This document shows, piece after piece, positions 30,431-37,841 of a DNA stretch of 38,982 nucleotides. Position numbers and translations under genes: made by a program. How positions within the stretch are numbered: position 1 is the first letter of the stretch; each line of letters begins with the position of its first letter. The DNA lies in the NCBI GenBank assembly GCA_001799995.1, contig MGUK01000015.1:1-38982 (forward strand), written 5' to 3'. The notes beneath the pieces were generated by a model that worked only from the letters and a program-made list of their open reading frames with translations, was not told where the DNA came from and made no database searches. The stretch is from Elusimicrobia bacterium GWF2_62_30. GTDB lineage: Bacteria > Elusimicrobiota > Elusimicrobia > Elusimicrobiales > UBA9959.

Positions 30431-30436
30431 ATTATA
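30431..30436 (-). promoter_or_regulatory. -10 TATAAT of the receiver gene, shared promoter type
   Basis: CTTGTTGTATAAT followed by ATGGCAGGG and GGGTTAGCG on the minus strand. The same words occur at 30858-30863 in front of the next gene. Confidence 0.55.
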
Positions 30437-30493
30437 CAACAAGATTCCGGCCAAATCAGGGCGAAAAAAGTTCTCCCGGCTCGCTGCCGGCGC

Positions 30494-30757
30494 TTAATTG
30501 TCCACCGTCGTTATGGCTTCTATCATCTTCCAGTCGACGAAGGCGGTCTTGCCCTGGCCCCTGTTGACTATCAGGCATTCCTCGGTGTCGGTCACCGACT
30601 CCGCCCTGAGCGCGCCGGCCGGGGTAGGCGACCCGATCACGATCACGAACTGCTTCTCCTTGATCGAGTAAGTGGCTTCCCCTTCGCGCGACTTCTCGTC
30701 TACCGGGTTCAGGATGAACCGCTTTCTGAACAGACTCTGCCATGCCGCTCGTTCCAT
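30494..30757 (-). CDS. Small protein of unknown function
   Basis: 87 residues, unrecognised. No signal peptide or membrane segment; mixed charge, with a beta-rich middle (ATYSIKEKQFVIVIGSP) and a C-terminus WKMIEAITTVDN. GGGAGG seven bases before the ATG fixes the start. Its ~95-base leader contains a terminator-like hairpin (30782-30807) just before the ribosome site, so it may be controlled by attenuation. Not clearly in an operon with the receiver that follows, which has its own promoter. Confidence 0.6.
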   Translation of the reverse strand: MERAAWQSLFRKRFILNPVDEKSREGEATYSIKEKQFVIVIGSPTPAGALRAESVTDTEECLIVNRGQGKTAFVDWKMIEAITTVDN

Positions 30758-30781
30758 ATGAATACCTCCCGGGAATAAAAA

Positions 30782-30807
30782 AGCCCGCCGGACGTGCCCG
30801 TACGGGT
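30782..30807 (-). terminator. Terminator-like hairpin within a 5' leader
   Basis: On the minus strand: ACCCGTACGG-GCACGT-CCGGCGGGCT then TTTTTTATT. It lies between the promoter at 30858-30863 and the start at 30757, about 20 bases before the ribosome site, so it looks like an attenuator rather than a gene-end terminator; the upstream gene already ends with a stronger hairpin at 30909-30934. Confidence 0.5.
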
Positions 30808-30857
30808 TGTTTTTTGCCTGTAAAACTATTACCGCGTCCGCTAACCCCTGTCATTCC

Positions 30858-30863
30858 ATTATA
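30858..30863 (-). promoter_or_regulatory. -10 TATAAT of the small-protein gene
   Basis: CTTGTTGTATAATGGAATGACAGG with TTAGCG downstream on the minus strand; twin of 30431-30436. Confidence 0.55.
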
Positions 30864-30908
30864 CAACAAGCTGCCGCCGTAAACCGGTCCGCCCGCCCGG
30901 GCAAAAAA

Positions 30909-30934
30909 ATACCCGCCGGGCTGCCGGCGGGTAT
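30909..30934 (-). terminator. Terminator of the Cys-rich secreted protein gene
   Basis: ATACCCGCCGG-CAG-CCGGCGGGTAT on the minus strand followed by TTTTTTTGC. Confidence 0.92.
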
Positions 30935-30953
30935 TTTTATCAGCTGCCCCGGA

Positions 30954-31952
30954 TCACATCGGGATCTTGGGGCTTTCGTCCTTCTTCACGTACTGATCGG
31001 TGGAAACCTTGCCGAGGCGCTGGAAGCCCCACTTCACGTAGAATTTCGCCGGGCCCTTGTCCGCGCTGTCGTCTACGAAGTCCTTATTCTTGGTGAGGTC
31101 GCCTTCCGCGAACACCAGGTCGTAGCCGTTGGCCGTGGCGAAGGTGAAGGTCTTCTCGCCCTTGCTGCTGTTGAAGAACCAGAAACCGTCCTTCATCAGC
31201 TCTATCTTTATGGCCACCTTCTCGCCGGCGTATTCGTTGGTCCACCTGTCGGTCACGCTCAGGGTGAACTTGCCGTCCTTAAAGGAGAAGGCGGCATAGT
31301 TCAGGCCGTTCGGATCGGGGTTGGTGGGAACGCGGTAGTTGGGGCGCATGTTGAAGGTGATGTCGTACAGCCCGACCTGGTCCACGCCGTAACTATAAGG
31401 AGAGGCGGTGGGGACCACGCTCACGCGGGGGCCTTCCATGCAGACGCTGAAAGACTCTCTTTCCCAGGGGAAGAGCTGGCGCTGGGCTATATTGAGCTGC
31501 GCGGTGGTGCGGAAGGTCTGGCCGGGGCGGTCATGGCATTCCTGGCGCTGCTCCATGTGGCATTCCTGCTTCGGCACCGACACGCACTGCTGGTAGGGGA
31601 CCTGGGTGCCGTTGGGGCCGGGTTTGTAAGCGGTGTGGCACTGCTGCACCTGCACGGTGCGGCAGACCTGGTAGTGGACCATGCGGCATTCGCGCACGTA
31701 CTCGGTGCTGGCGAGGTACACCCTTTCAGAGGCGATGGCCGAGGCGCTGGGGCCGAACGAGAAGTTGCGGCAATCACGGCTGAAGTACGAATGATAAGGG
31801 TAGCCGGCATTAGGATAAAGGTCCTTGCTGGTATTCTTCTCTACCTGTTTGACGGCGCTCTTAACGTCGACGCCCTTGTCAAAATTAACTTCGGCGCCGG
31901 CTGTGACCGCGAGGCCAAGACAGGCGAATGCGAACAGTATCTTCTTTGTCAT
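30954..31952 (-). CDS. Secreted protein with Cys-rich segment
   Basis: 332 residues from the ATG at 31952, which has GGAGGAG upstream; the TTG-type extension is rejected. A signal peptide (MTKKILFAFACLGLAVTAGA) is followed by a domain with an unusual Cys/Gln/His-rich stretch in which Cys recurs every 5-16 residues (VRECRMVHYQVCRTVQVQQC, then PYQQCVSVPKQECHMEQRQEC). The C-terminal half is beta-rich with aromatic residues. No family recognised. It is a single-gene unit. The Cys clusters suggest disulfides or metal binding outside the cytoplasm. Confidence 0.7.
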   Translation of the reverse strand: MTKKILFAFACLGLAVTAGAEVNFDKGVDVKSAVKQVEKNTSKDLYPNAGYPYHSYFSRDCRNFSFGPSASAIASERVYLASTEYVRECRMVHYQVCRTVQVQQCHTAYKPGPNGTQVPYQQCVSVPKQECHMEQRQECHDRPGQTFRTTAQLNIAQRQLFPWERESFSVCMEGPRVSVVPTASPYSYGVDQVGLYDITFNMRPNYRVPTNPDPNGLNYAAFSFKDGKFTLSVTDRWTNEYAGEKVAIKIELMKDGFWFFNSSKGEKTFTFATANGYDLVFAEGDLTKNKDFVDDSADKGPAKFYVKWGFQRLGKVSTDQYVKKDESPKIPM

Positions 31953-32118
31953 TCTTACTCCTCCGTTCCTGAAAAATAACTCCCTTCCCACCCCTTTACT
32001 ATATTAAAGGAAGCGGTCCCGGCATAAGGTTCTTTGTACCCAGGAAGGCTAAAGCATTGGGCCTAGGGCGTTAGGGGCCGAAAGTCCCGGCAGGCACCGG
32101 GAGCTGGGAGGCGGGCGT

Positions 32119-32649
32119 CTAACGCGGTTTTTCCGGCTGGGCGCGCGTCAGTTCTTCCAGCCTGGCTTTATTGTTCACCGAAGGGTCCAGCCTGAGGGCC
32201 TCGCGGGCGGCTTCCAGCGCCTGGCCGGGCTTCCCTATCTGTTCATAGATCTCGCTGAGCCTTTCGAAACAGAAAGCGTTCAGCGGGTCGATCTTCAGCA
32301 TGCGCTCCATAGCCTGGGCTTCCACGCGCAGGTGGTGGTGCTTGTCGATGCGCTTCAGCGGAGGGCGGCGGAGCTTTTTTTTCAGCCCCGGTAAAAACGG
32401 GAAAAGGATTATGCCTGCCAGCAGGAGAAGGTTGATGAGGAGCGTCGCTTTGGGGAAGGCCGGGAAGGCCAGCCTGTTCGCGCCGTAGACAAGCACGAAG
32501 AGCACAGCCCCCACCATGAAACCCGCGGGGACATGGATCTTTTTCCGGCGCGCGGCCCCGGCCCTTTTCAGGGACCACAAGGTGCCGGCCGAAAAAGCCA
32601 TGCCGGAAACCATGCAGAATATTATCTCGCCAAATTGCGGTTCCGGCAC
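32119..32649 (-). CDS. Membrane protein with C-terminal TPR
   Basis: 176 residues. Two or three hydrophobic segments lie near residues 6-24, 41-58 and 68-86, followed by a basic stretch (KKKLRRPPLKR, HHHLR) and a TPR-like tail (MLKIDPLNAFCFERLSEIYEQIGKPGQALEAAREAL, then LRLDPSVN). The TPR region should face the cytoplasm as an adaptor. Family unnamed. A TAGAAT box at 32698-32703 sits about 50 bases before the start, just after the preceding gene's end. Only a weak CCCGG hairpin (32085-32102) follows the stop. Confidence 0.72.
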   Translation of the reverse strand: MPEPQFGEIIFCMVSGMAFSAGTLWSLKRAGAARRKKIHVPAGFMVGAVLFVLVYGANRLAFPAFPKATLLINLLLLAGIILFPFLPGLKKKLRRPPLKRIDKHHHLRVEAQAMERMLKIDPLNAFCFERLSEIYEQIGKPGQALEAAREALRLDPSVNNKARLEELTRAQPEKPR

Positions 32650-32697
32650 AATTCTCCCTCTTAAGCCCCCGCCCGGAGTATTTTCGACTTAGCCATC

Positions 32698-32703
32698 ATT
32701 CTA
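32698..32703 (-). promoter_or_regulatory. -10 TAGAAT for the membrane-TPR gene
   Basis: On the minus strand: CCGGAGCGGTTTTG then TAGAAT, resembling a decayed terminator joined to a promoter. Confidence 0.45.
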
Positions 32704-32731
32704 CAAAACCGCTCCGGGAACATCCTTAATT

Positions 32732-33046
32732 TCAGCGGAAGAGACCCCGCCGCTTCTCCTGCCTGGTAAAGAGGACAGTCCCTAAAAATATCAGCCCGAA
32801 ACTGCAGAGGCCGGATATCATCATAAGCGTGGGGAATTTATAACCGGCCATATCCAGGAAATAAAAAGCCAGGAAGCACAGCGTGCTGACGCCCAGCGCG
32901 TAGCCGTATAGCTGCTTTAGCTTCCAGGCGGACTGCATGCGCCGCTCCACGCTCCCGGGCTGCCCGGCTGCGGCGCCGCCGCATGAACTGCAGGTCGCGC
33001 TGCCGTCAGGCAGCTGCTTCCGGCAAACGTTGCAATACATAATCAT
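32732..33046 (-). CDS. Zinc-ribbon membrane protein
   Basis: 104 residues; the ATG at 33040 is an alternative start. An N-terminal zinc ribbon (YCNVC, then CSSCGG) is followed by a linker and two hydrophobic helices (~44-63 and ~72-92), ending with a basic tail (RQEKRRGLFR). The ribbon and tail should both lie in the cytoplasm. It shares the ribbon-plus-membrane design of 3062-3799 and 25893-26207. AAGGAAGGA precedes the start. Function unknown. Confidence 0.72.
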   Translation of the reverse strand: MIMYCNVCRKQLPDGSATCSSCGGAAAGQPGSVERRMQSAWKLKQLYGYALGVSTLCFLAFYFLDMAGYKFPTLMMISGLCSFGLIFLGTVLFTRQEKRRGLFR

Positions 33047-33170
33047 GTCCTTCCTTAATTTTCCTTAATTATCAGGGAACCCGGCGTCAGCAGGAGATAG
33101 GAGTACAGGAACTGGAGCGGAAGAACGACCAGCAATTCCGCGGGCACGAAGAAGCCGCCGCTTTTCCGTT

Positions 33171-33578
33171 CTACGGCTTCAATTTCAGGAGCGGCCTTAC
33201 CTTCTGTTCAAAGGTGGCGCGGTTGACCGGCTTGATCACGTAATCGGCCGCGCCCAGCTGGAAAGCGGTTTCCACGTCGCCCGTGGTCTTTTCCCCGGTT
33301 ATCATCAGCACGGGGATGCGCATCGTGGACGGCTTGGCCTTGATCATCGCCAGGATCTCCAGGCCGGTGATGTTCGGCATCGAAATATCCATTATGAGCA
33401 GGTCCGGCTGAAGTTTTTCCGCCATCGCCACCGTGGTCCGGTTATCCAGCACTTTCACTACCGTGAGGTTCATGCCTTCCATGAACGCCTCGTACATTTC
33501 CATCAGCATCAGGTCGTCATCCACCACCAGGACCACCGGCAGTTTGGGCTTTGACTTGAACAGGTCTAATAGTGACAT
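33171..33578 (-). CDS. Stand-alone response-regulator receiver
   Basis: 135 residues from the ATG at 33578 (GAGGGGATT upstream). A short basic N-terminal extension (MSLLDLFKSKPKLP) precedes the receiver: VVDDD, phospho-acceptor Asp in LLIMDISMPNITG, MITGEKT and IKPVN. The family signature is complete and there is no output domain. The extension may be a docking tail. Monocistronic by position: TATTAT at ~33606-33611 is a possible -10. Confidence 0.92.
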   Translation of the reverse strand: MSLLDLFKSKPKLPVVLVVDDDLMLMEMYEAFMEGMNLTVVKVLDNRTTVAMAEKLQPDLLIMDISMPNITGLEILAMIKAKPSTMRIPVLMITGEKTTGDVETAFQLGAADYVIKPVNRATFEQKVRPLLKLKP

Positions 33579-33781
33579 AATCCCCTCGCTAAGAGTTCCC
33601 TCTACCTGTAATAATAGCAAAAGACCCGCCGCTTTTCATCGTGCCCTTGTGACAGGCAATATCCTGTTTTTGTATCATAGTTACTGCGGCGCGCTTCCGT
33701 GTTTTACGAGTTAGCGTTAATATTTCACGAGGGACCGGGAGCCGGGTTTTACTTTAATATAGGTCAGAAAGGAGTTTTGGC

Positions 33782-34474
33782 ATGATGTATTCGCATGAAG
33801 TTGAACAGATGACTTGTGTCGCCAAGGGCGCCAACCACGGGCCCGCCCCCATCCCCCAGGAAGGGAAATGGACGCAGTCCAAAGAGATAAAAGATATCAA
33901 CGGCCTTACCCACGGGGTGGGCTGGTGCGCGCCCCAGCAGGGCGCCTGCAAGCTTACGCTTAATGTAAAGGAAGGCGTCATCCAGGAAGCCCTGGTAGAG
34001 ACCATCGGCTGCACCGGCATGACGCATTCCGCCGCCATGGCCGCGGAGATCCTCACCGGCAAGACCATCCTCGAGGCCCTCAACACGGACCTGGTCTGCG
34101 ACGCCATCAATACCGCCATGCGGGAGCTGTTCCTGCAGATAGTCTACGGCCGCACCCAGACCGCGTTCTCCGAAGGCGGCCTGCCCATAGGCGCCGGCCT
34201 CGAGGACCTGGGCAAAGGCCTGCGCAGCGTCATCGGCACCATGTACGGCACCGTCAAGAAAGGGCCGCGCTACCTCGAGATGGCGGAAGGTTACGTCAAC
34301 CGCATCGCCCTCGACGAGAACAAAGAGATCATCGGCTACGAGTTCATCAGCCTCGGCAAGATGATGGACGCGGTAAAGAAAGGCGTAGAAGCGGGCGAGG
34401 CGCTGAAAAAAGCGACCGGCACCTACGGGCGCTTCGCGGAAGCGAAGACCTACATCGATCCCAGGCACGAATAA
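33782..34474 (+). CDS. NifU/IscU-like iron-sulfur cluster scaffold protein
   Basis: 230 residues, longer than IscU (~128). The N-terminus carries EVEQMTCVAKGANHGPAPIP, typical of the variant that pairs with GGGtGRT proteins. A NifU-N-like core follows with Cys in VGWCAPQQGACKL and the pattern TIGCTGMTHSAAMAAEILTG, which matches the scaffold motif around the second cluster Cys. It should assemble or carry Fe-S clusters in the cytoplasm. AAGGAG seven bases before the ATG. The GGGtGRT gene starts 12 bases after its stop; the two are a conserved pair in several phyla. Confidence 0.87.
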   Translation: MMYSHEVEQMTCVAKGANHGPAPIPQEGKWTQSKEIKDINGLTHGVGWCAPQQGACKLTLNVKEGVIQEALVETIGCTGMTHSAAMAAEILTGKTILEALNTDLVCDAINTAMRELFLQIVYGRTQTAFSEGGLPIGAGLEDLGKGLRSVIGTMYGTVKKGPRYLEMAEGYVNRIALDENKEIIGYEFISLGKMMDAVKKGVEAGEALKKATGTYGRFAEAKTYIDPRHE

Positions 34475-34486
34475 GAGGACAAAACA

Positions 34487-35491
34487 ATGGCACTATTTGA
34501 AAGCTACGACAGAAGGATAGGACAGATCACCCCCGTGCTCGAGAAGTACGGTATCAAATCGCTCGAAGAGGCGAAGAAGCTCTGCGAAGACAAAGGCGTA
34601 AACGTCTACGACATCGTAAAGGGCATCCAGCCCATCTGCTTCGAGAACGCCTGCTGGGCCTACATACTGGGCGCGGCCATCGCCATAAAGAAGGGCCAGA
34701 CGCGGGCCGCCGACATAGCGGTGACGCTGGGCGAAGGCCTGCAGGCTTTCTGCATCCCCGGCTCCGTAGCGGACGACCGCAAGGTCGGCATCGGCCACGG
34801 CAACCTGGCCTCGATGCTCCTCAAAGAGGAGACGGCTTGCTTCGCCTTCCTCGCCGGGCACGAATCCTTCGCCGCCGCAGAAGGGGCCATCGGCCTGGCC
34901 AAGTCGGCCAACCGCGTGCGCCAGCGGCCGCTAAAGGTGATCCTCAACGGCCTGGGCAAAGACGCCGCCATGATAATCGCCCGCATCAACGGCTTCACTT
35001 ATGTGCAGACCAAGTTCGACTATTTCACCAGCAAGCTGAACATCGTCAAGGAGACGGTCTACTCCGCCGGCGACCGGGGCAAAGTGCGCTGCTACGGCGC
35101 CGACGACGTGAGGGAAGGCGTAGCCATCAACCACCACGAAGGCGTGGACGTGTCCATCACCGGCAATTCCACCAACCCCACCCGGTTTCAGCACCCCGTG
35201 GCGGGCACCTACAAGAAGGAATGCATCGAGCAGGGGAAGAAATATTTCTCCGTCGCCAGCGGCGGCGGGACGGGGCGCACCCTGCACCCCGACAACATGG
35301 GGGCCGGTCCAGCCTCCTACGGCATGACGGACACCATGGGCCGGATGCATTCGGACGCCCAGTTCGCGGGCTCCTCTTCGGTGCCGGCGCACGTGGAGAT
35401 GATGGGGCTCATCGGCATGGGCAACAACCCGATGGTGGGCGCCTCGGTGGCCGTCGCCGTCGCGGTACAGCAGGCCTCGGCCAAAAAATAA
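34487..35491 (+). CDS. GGGtGRT family protein
   Basis: 334 residues, full family length. The name-giving motif is visible as SGGGTGRTLHPDNMG near residue 263. Other conserved parts are ICFENACWAYILGAAIAI, IPGSVADDRKVGIGHGNLAS and SSVPAHVEMMGLIGMGNNPM. The Gly-rich loop and numerous Cys, His and Asn suggest a ligand- or metal-binding enzyme, but no activity is established for the family to my knowledge. The tight operon with the NifU-like gene implies a role in Fe-S or sulfur metabolism. A strong terminator ends the operon. Confidence 0.88.
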   Translation: MALFESYDRRIGQITPVLEKYGIKSLEEAKKLCEDKGVNVYDIVKGIQPICFENACWAYILGAAIAIKKGQTRAADIAVTLGEGLQAFCIPGSVADDRKVGIGHGNLASMLLKEETACFAFLAGHESFAAAEGAIGLAKSANRVRQRPLKVILNGLGKDAAMIIARINGFTYVQTKFDYFTSKLNIVKETVYSAGDRGKVRCYGADDVREGVAINHHEGVDVSITGNSTNPTRFQHPVAGTYKKECIEQGKKYFSVASGGGTGRTLHPDNMGAGPASYGMTDTMGRMHSDAQFAGSSSVPAHVEMMGLIGMGNNPMVGASVAVAVAVQQASAKK

Positions 35492-35524
35492 GCGGACGGC
35501 AATAGCTCGGACGGACAAAAAATG

Positions 35525-35550
35525 AAACCGCCGGACTCTTCCGGCGGTTT
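35525..35550. terminator. Bidirectional terminator between convergent genes
   Basis: AAACCGCCGGA-CTCT-TCCGGCGGTTT then TATTTTTTT on the plus strand; the minus side has CATTTTTTG. Confidence 0.9.
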
Positions 35551-35573
35551 TATTTTTTTAACACCGGGAAACG

Positions 35574-36317
35574 CTAAAGCCTGAGCGTGATCCCGGCAAG
35601 GAGCGCCCGGCTTACGGCGGTCCTGGTAAGACCCAGCTTTATGCCGGCGTCCACGTCCAGCGTAGCATAAGGCGACCACACCAGGCTGAAACCTGAGGTT
35701 ATGGGATGCGACAGGGAATCTCTGTCGGTACTGCTTGCGGCGGCCAGCTCCGCGGCGGCCAGTATTTTCGGCATTACTTCAAGGGCCGCCGCGGCGGAAG
35801 CGCCCACCAGGTTAATTCTCTCGCCGACGCTGTTCCTGTTTAACGTGAACCCCGCGTTCAGGTAGAACTGCCAGGGCTTCCGGGTTTTACCGGCCAGGCC
35901 GTAAAGCCAGACGCCGCCCTTGCCCGCCCCGATACTTTTGCTCTCGCTGCCGGCGGGCAGCGAGAACCCCGGCTTCAGGGCCAGCAGCCAGCCTGCCGCC
36001 TCGCCCGCCTGGAATTTAGTTTCCAGCAGCACATCGCCCAGGCCGCTCTCCGTTATGCCCCTGGAACTCCAGCCTTCCCAGGGCACGGTGACCATGACGT
36101 CCCAGTTATCCAGCATGCCGTAGTAAAGCCTTGCCGAAGCCCCGGCTGTGTAGCGGTCTATCCCCTCTTCAGAGCTGGTATATCCCACCCCTCCCGTAAC
36201 CTGCCGCCCGTCGCGCCCCAGGAACACCGTGTCCTCGGTGGTCAAAGGATGAAAAGCGCGGGCCGGCACGGCAAAAAATACCGCCAGGACGGCGGCGAAC
36301 ATCAAGGATATTTTCAT
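35574..36317 (-). CDS. Predicted outer-membrane beta-barrel protein
   Basis: 247 residues with a signal peptide (AAVLAVFFAVPARA). The mature start FHPLTTEDTVFLG matches PF13557-type proteins (phenol-degradation MetA-like barrels). Alternating hydrophobic strands end in a C-terminal ALLAGITLRL, with a terminal hydrophobic residue as expected for outer-membrane insertion. Cargo unknown. A 17-base palindrome overlaps its TATAAT box (36333-36349), so expression is probably repressible. GGAAGGA precedes the start. Confidence 0.78.
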   Translation of the reverse strand: MKISLMFAAVLAVFFAVPARAFHPLTTEDTVFLGRDGRQVTGGVGYTSSEEGIDRYTAGASARLYYGMLDNWDVMVTVPWEGWSSRGITESGLGDVLLETKFQAGEAAGWLLALKPGFSLPAGSESKSIGAGKGGVWLYGLAGKTRKPWQFYLNAGFTLNRNSVGERINLVGASAAAALEVMPKILAAAELAAASSTDRDSLSHPITSGFSLVWSPYATLDVDAGIKLGLTRTAVSRALLAGITLRL

Positions 36318-36332
36318 TGTCCTTCCCCCCTG

Positions 36333-36349
36333 CTGGTATTATATACCAG
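36333..36349. promoter_or_regulatory. Palindrome overlapping the -10 box of the barrel gene
   Basis: CTGGTAT-ATA-ATACCAG on the minus strand has perfect 7-base arms and contains TATAAT. A dimeric repressor here would block polymerase directly. Confidence 0.5.
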
Positions 36350-36380
36350 AAAAGGGCGGAAAGGGAACCGCGGCGGGCTG

Positions 36381-36797
36381 TTAGTCCGTTTTGCCTTTGG
36401 GGCCGCCCTTCAGCCAGAAATACTGCAGCAGCATGTTGATGGCGGCGGCCAGGTCCTTCAGTTCGTCGTCCTGGCGCAGTATTATAGGCTCGGCGAAATT
36501 GCCGTTTATTATTTTATTTATCGAGCTCTTGATCCTGTGTACGGGGCCGGCTATCCTGTGCGAGAAAACGAGCCCCGCCACGCACGAGACCGCGAAGCCG
36601 ATGCCCGCCGAGACCAGCAGGGCGGGCCTGACCAGTTCGCGCAGCATGGCTGCCTGTTCGGCTGTGGCGCTGCGCGAAGCCAGGTAGATGGTAACGAAGT
36701 AGGAGCAGAGGGCCACCACCAGCGCCTGCACCACCCAAAAAAGTATTACCCGCCTTTGAAACCCGGGATGTATCCAGAATCTTTTTCGACTGAACAT
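36381..36797 (-). CDS. Two-TM HAMP-domain protein
   Basis: 138 residues. Two membrane helices (~17-40 and ~60-82) flank a short periplasmic loop, followed by a HAMP domain (SHRIAGPVHRIKSSINKIIN...DDELKDLAAAINMLL), after which the chain ends with no kinase or methyl-accepting region. HAMP domains pass signals through the membrane; as a stand-alone unit it may signal to the receiver products of the same operon. It starts 20 bases after the receiver stop, so it is co-transcribed. GGGGGGAATATA precedes the ATG. Confidence 0.85.
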   Translation of the reverse strand: MFSRKRFWIHPGFQRRVILFWVVQALVVALCSYFVTIYLASRSATAEQAAMLRELVRPALLVSAGIGFAVSCVAGLVFSHRIAGPVHRIKSSINKIINGNFAEPIILRQDDELKDLAAAINMLLQYFWLKGGPKGKTD

Positions 36798-36817
36798 TAT
36801 ATTCCCCCCCGCCTTTC

Positions 36818-37204
36818 CTACGGCCGCTTGGGACGGTTTTCCAGGGCGGCGTTGATTTTCTGCTTGAGCAGGGACAAGGACACGGTCTTGTCCAGGAATT
36901 CCCGGCAGTTGGGCTCCTGTTTGAACAGGTCGCCCATCTTGGTATCGAAGGAGGAGCCGGTAATGATGAAAACAGGTATCTCCCTGGTGTCCTCATCGGC
37001 GCGCAGCTCTTTCAGGGCCTCGAAGCCGCCCATATCCGGCATCATCACGTCCATCAGTATCAGGTCCGGCTTTTCTTCGGCGGCTTTTTTAACGCCCTCG
37101 CGGCCGTTGTCGGCGTTCAGCACCTTGAACCCCTCCATCAGCAGGTAGTCGAAGATCAACCCCTTGAACTCCGCGCTGTCGTCGATGACCAGTATTACCG
37201 CCAT
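36818..37204 (-). CDS. Stand-alone receiver, variant of the FD-DLF subfamily
   Basis: 128 residues. VIDDS, phospho-acceptor Asp in LILMDVMMPDMGG, ITGSS and LDKT: the Lys is kept but the usual Pro after it is Thr. The region SSFDTKMGDLFKQEPNCREFL matches the receiver at 26609-26974 (YFDKGMDLFSQERNFRAFL), so both belong to one subfamily. GGGAGAAACACTATG fixes the start. Second gene from the end of a CheC-like operon. Confidence 0.92.
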   Translation of the reverse strand: MAVILVIDDSAEFKGLIFDYLLMEGFKVLNADNGREGVKKAAEEKPDLILMDVMMPDMGGFEALKELRADEDTREIPVFIITGSSFDTKMGDLFKQEPNCREFLDKTVSLSLLKQKINAALENRPKRP

Positions 37205-37237
37205 AGTGTTTCTCCCGTGCCGGATGCCCGGCGGCCC

Positions 37238-37828
37238 TCAGCCCCCGGTCTTAGCCAGTTCCGCGGCAAGCTCGCCGGGGATCATGGCGAATACTTCGCT
37301 TTTGCCCGACCGTTCGCCGCGGCTGATGGTAAGGGTGGCCTTGAAGATCCTGAACTCCCGCCCCAGGTCCAGCACCGAGCCCAGCCCGGCCAGGATGCGC
37401 GGCATATCCCCGTCGACATATCTCGGCAGCCCGGGTATGGTGTTTTTCTTCAGGACGTTGAGCAGGGCGTTCATCAGCGAGTTAAGCACTATATTGCCCA
37501 GCTCGAGGAAGACGACCTCGCCGGTTATCCCGGGCCTGGCGGCCGGCGAGAAGGACTCGCCCATAAAACATTTGGAAAGATGTTCCGTGTCGGCCAGGTC
37601 GAAGAACATCAGCGAGGTGAAAGGGAATTCGCCTTGCACGTTGAAATATACGGCGGCCGCCGGTTCTTTAAGATCATGCCGGCGCACGGCCTCGGACAGG
37701 GTACCGAGGAAGATGCCGCTCCCGGTCAGTTTCCAGGCCGCGGCGGAGGCGCCTGAAAGCCTGGCAAGGCACCTTTCAAGGCCCGCGGCCGACAGGCGCT
37801 GCAAGACGATGTTTTCTTCTTCGTTCAT
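37238..37828 (-). CDS. CheC-like phosphatase
   Basis: 196 residues, close to CheC length (~205). The central helix VVFLELGNIVLNSLMNALL has the E-x-G-N spacing and downstream Asn of CheC/CheX active sites; the usual second copy is not obvious, so it may be single-site or CheX-like. CheC-family proteins dephosphorylate CheY-P. It lies between two receiver genes in one operon, so these are the natural substrates (inference). No CheD or CheA is nearby. The start codon has only a weak ribosome site. Confidence 0.75.
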   Translation of the reverse strand: MNEEENIVLQRLSAAGLERCLARLSGASAAAWKLTGSGIFLGTLSEAVRRHDLKEPAAAVYFNVQGEFPFTSLMFFDLADTEHLSKCFMGESFSPAARPGITGEVVFLELGNIVLNSLMNALLNVLKKNTIPGLPRYVDGDMPRILAGLGSVLDLGREFRIFKATLTISRGERSGKSEVFAMIPGELAAELAKTGG

Positions 37829-37841
37829 AAGCGCGCGTCCG

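Noticed and set aside
30807-31979. 390-codon plus-strand open frame
   Set aside because: Antisense to the secreted Cys-rich gene, low-complexity His/Val/Ala composition and no ribosome site.
33055-33147. Possible 30-residue hydrophobic peptide on the minus strand after the receiver
   Set aside because: It starts only with GTG, has no ribosome site and is too short to support; it may be a remnant.
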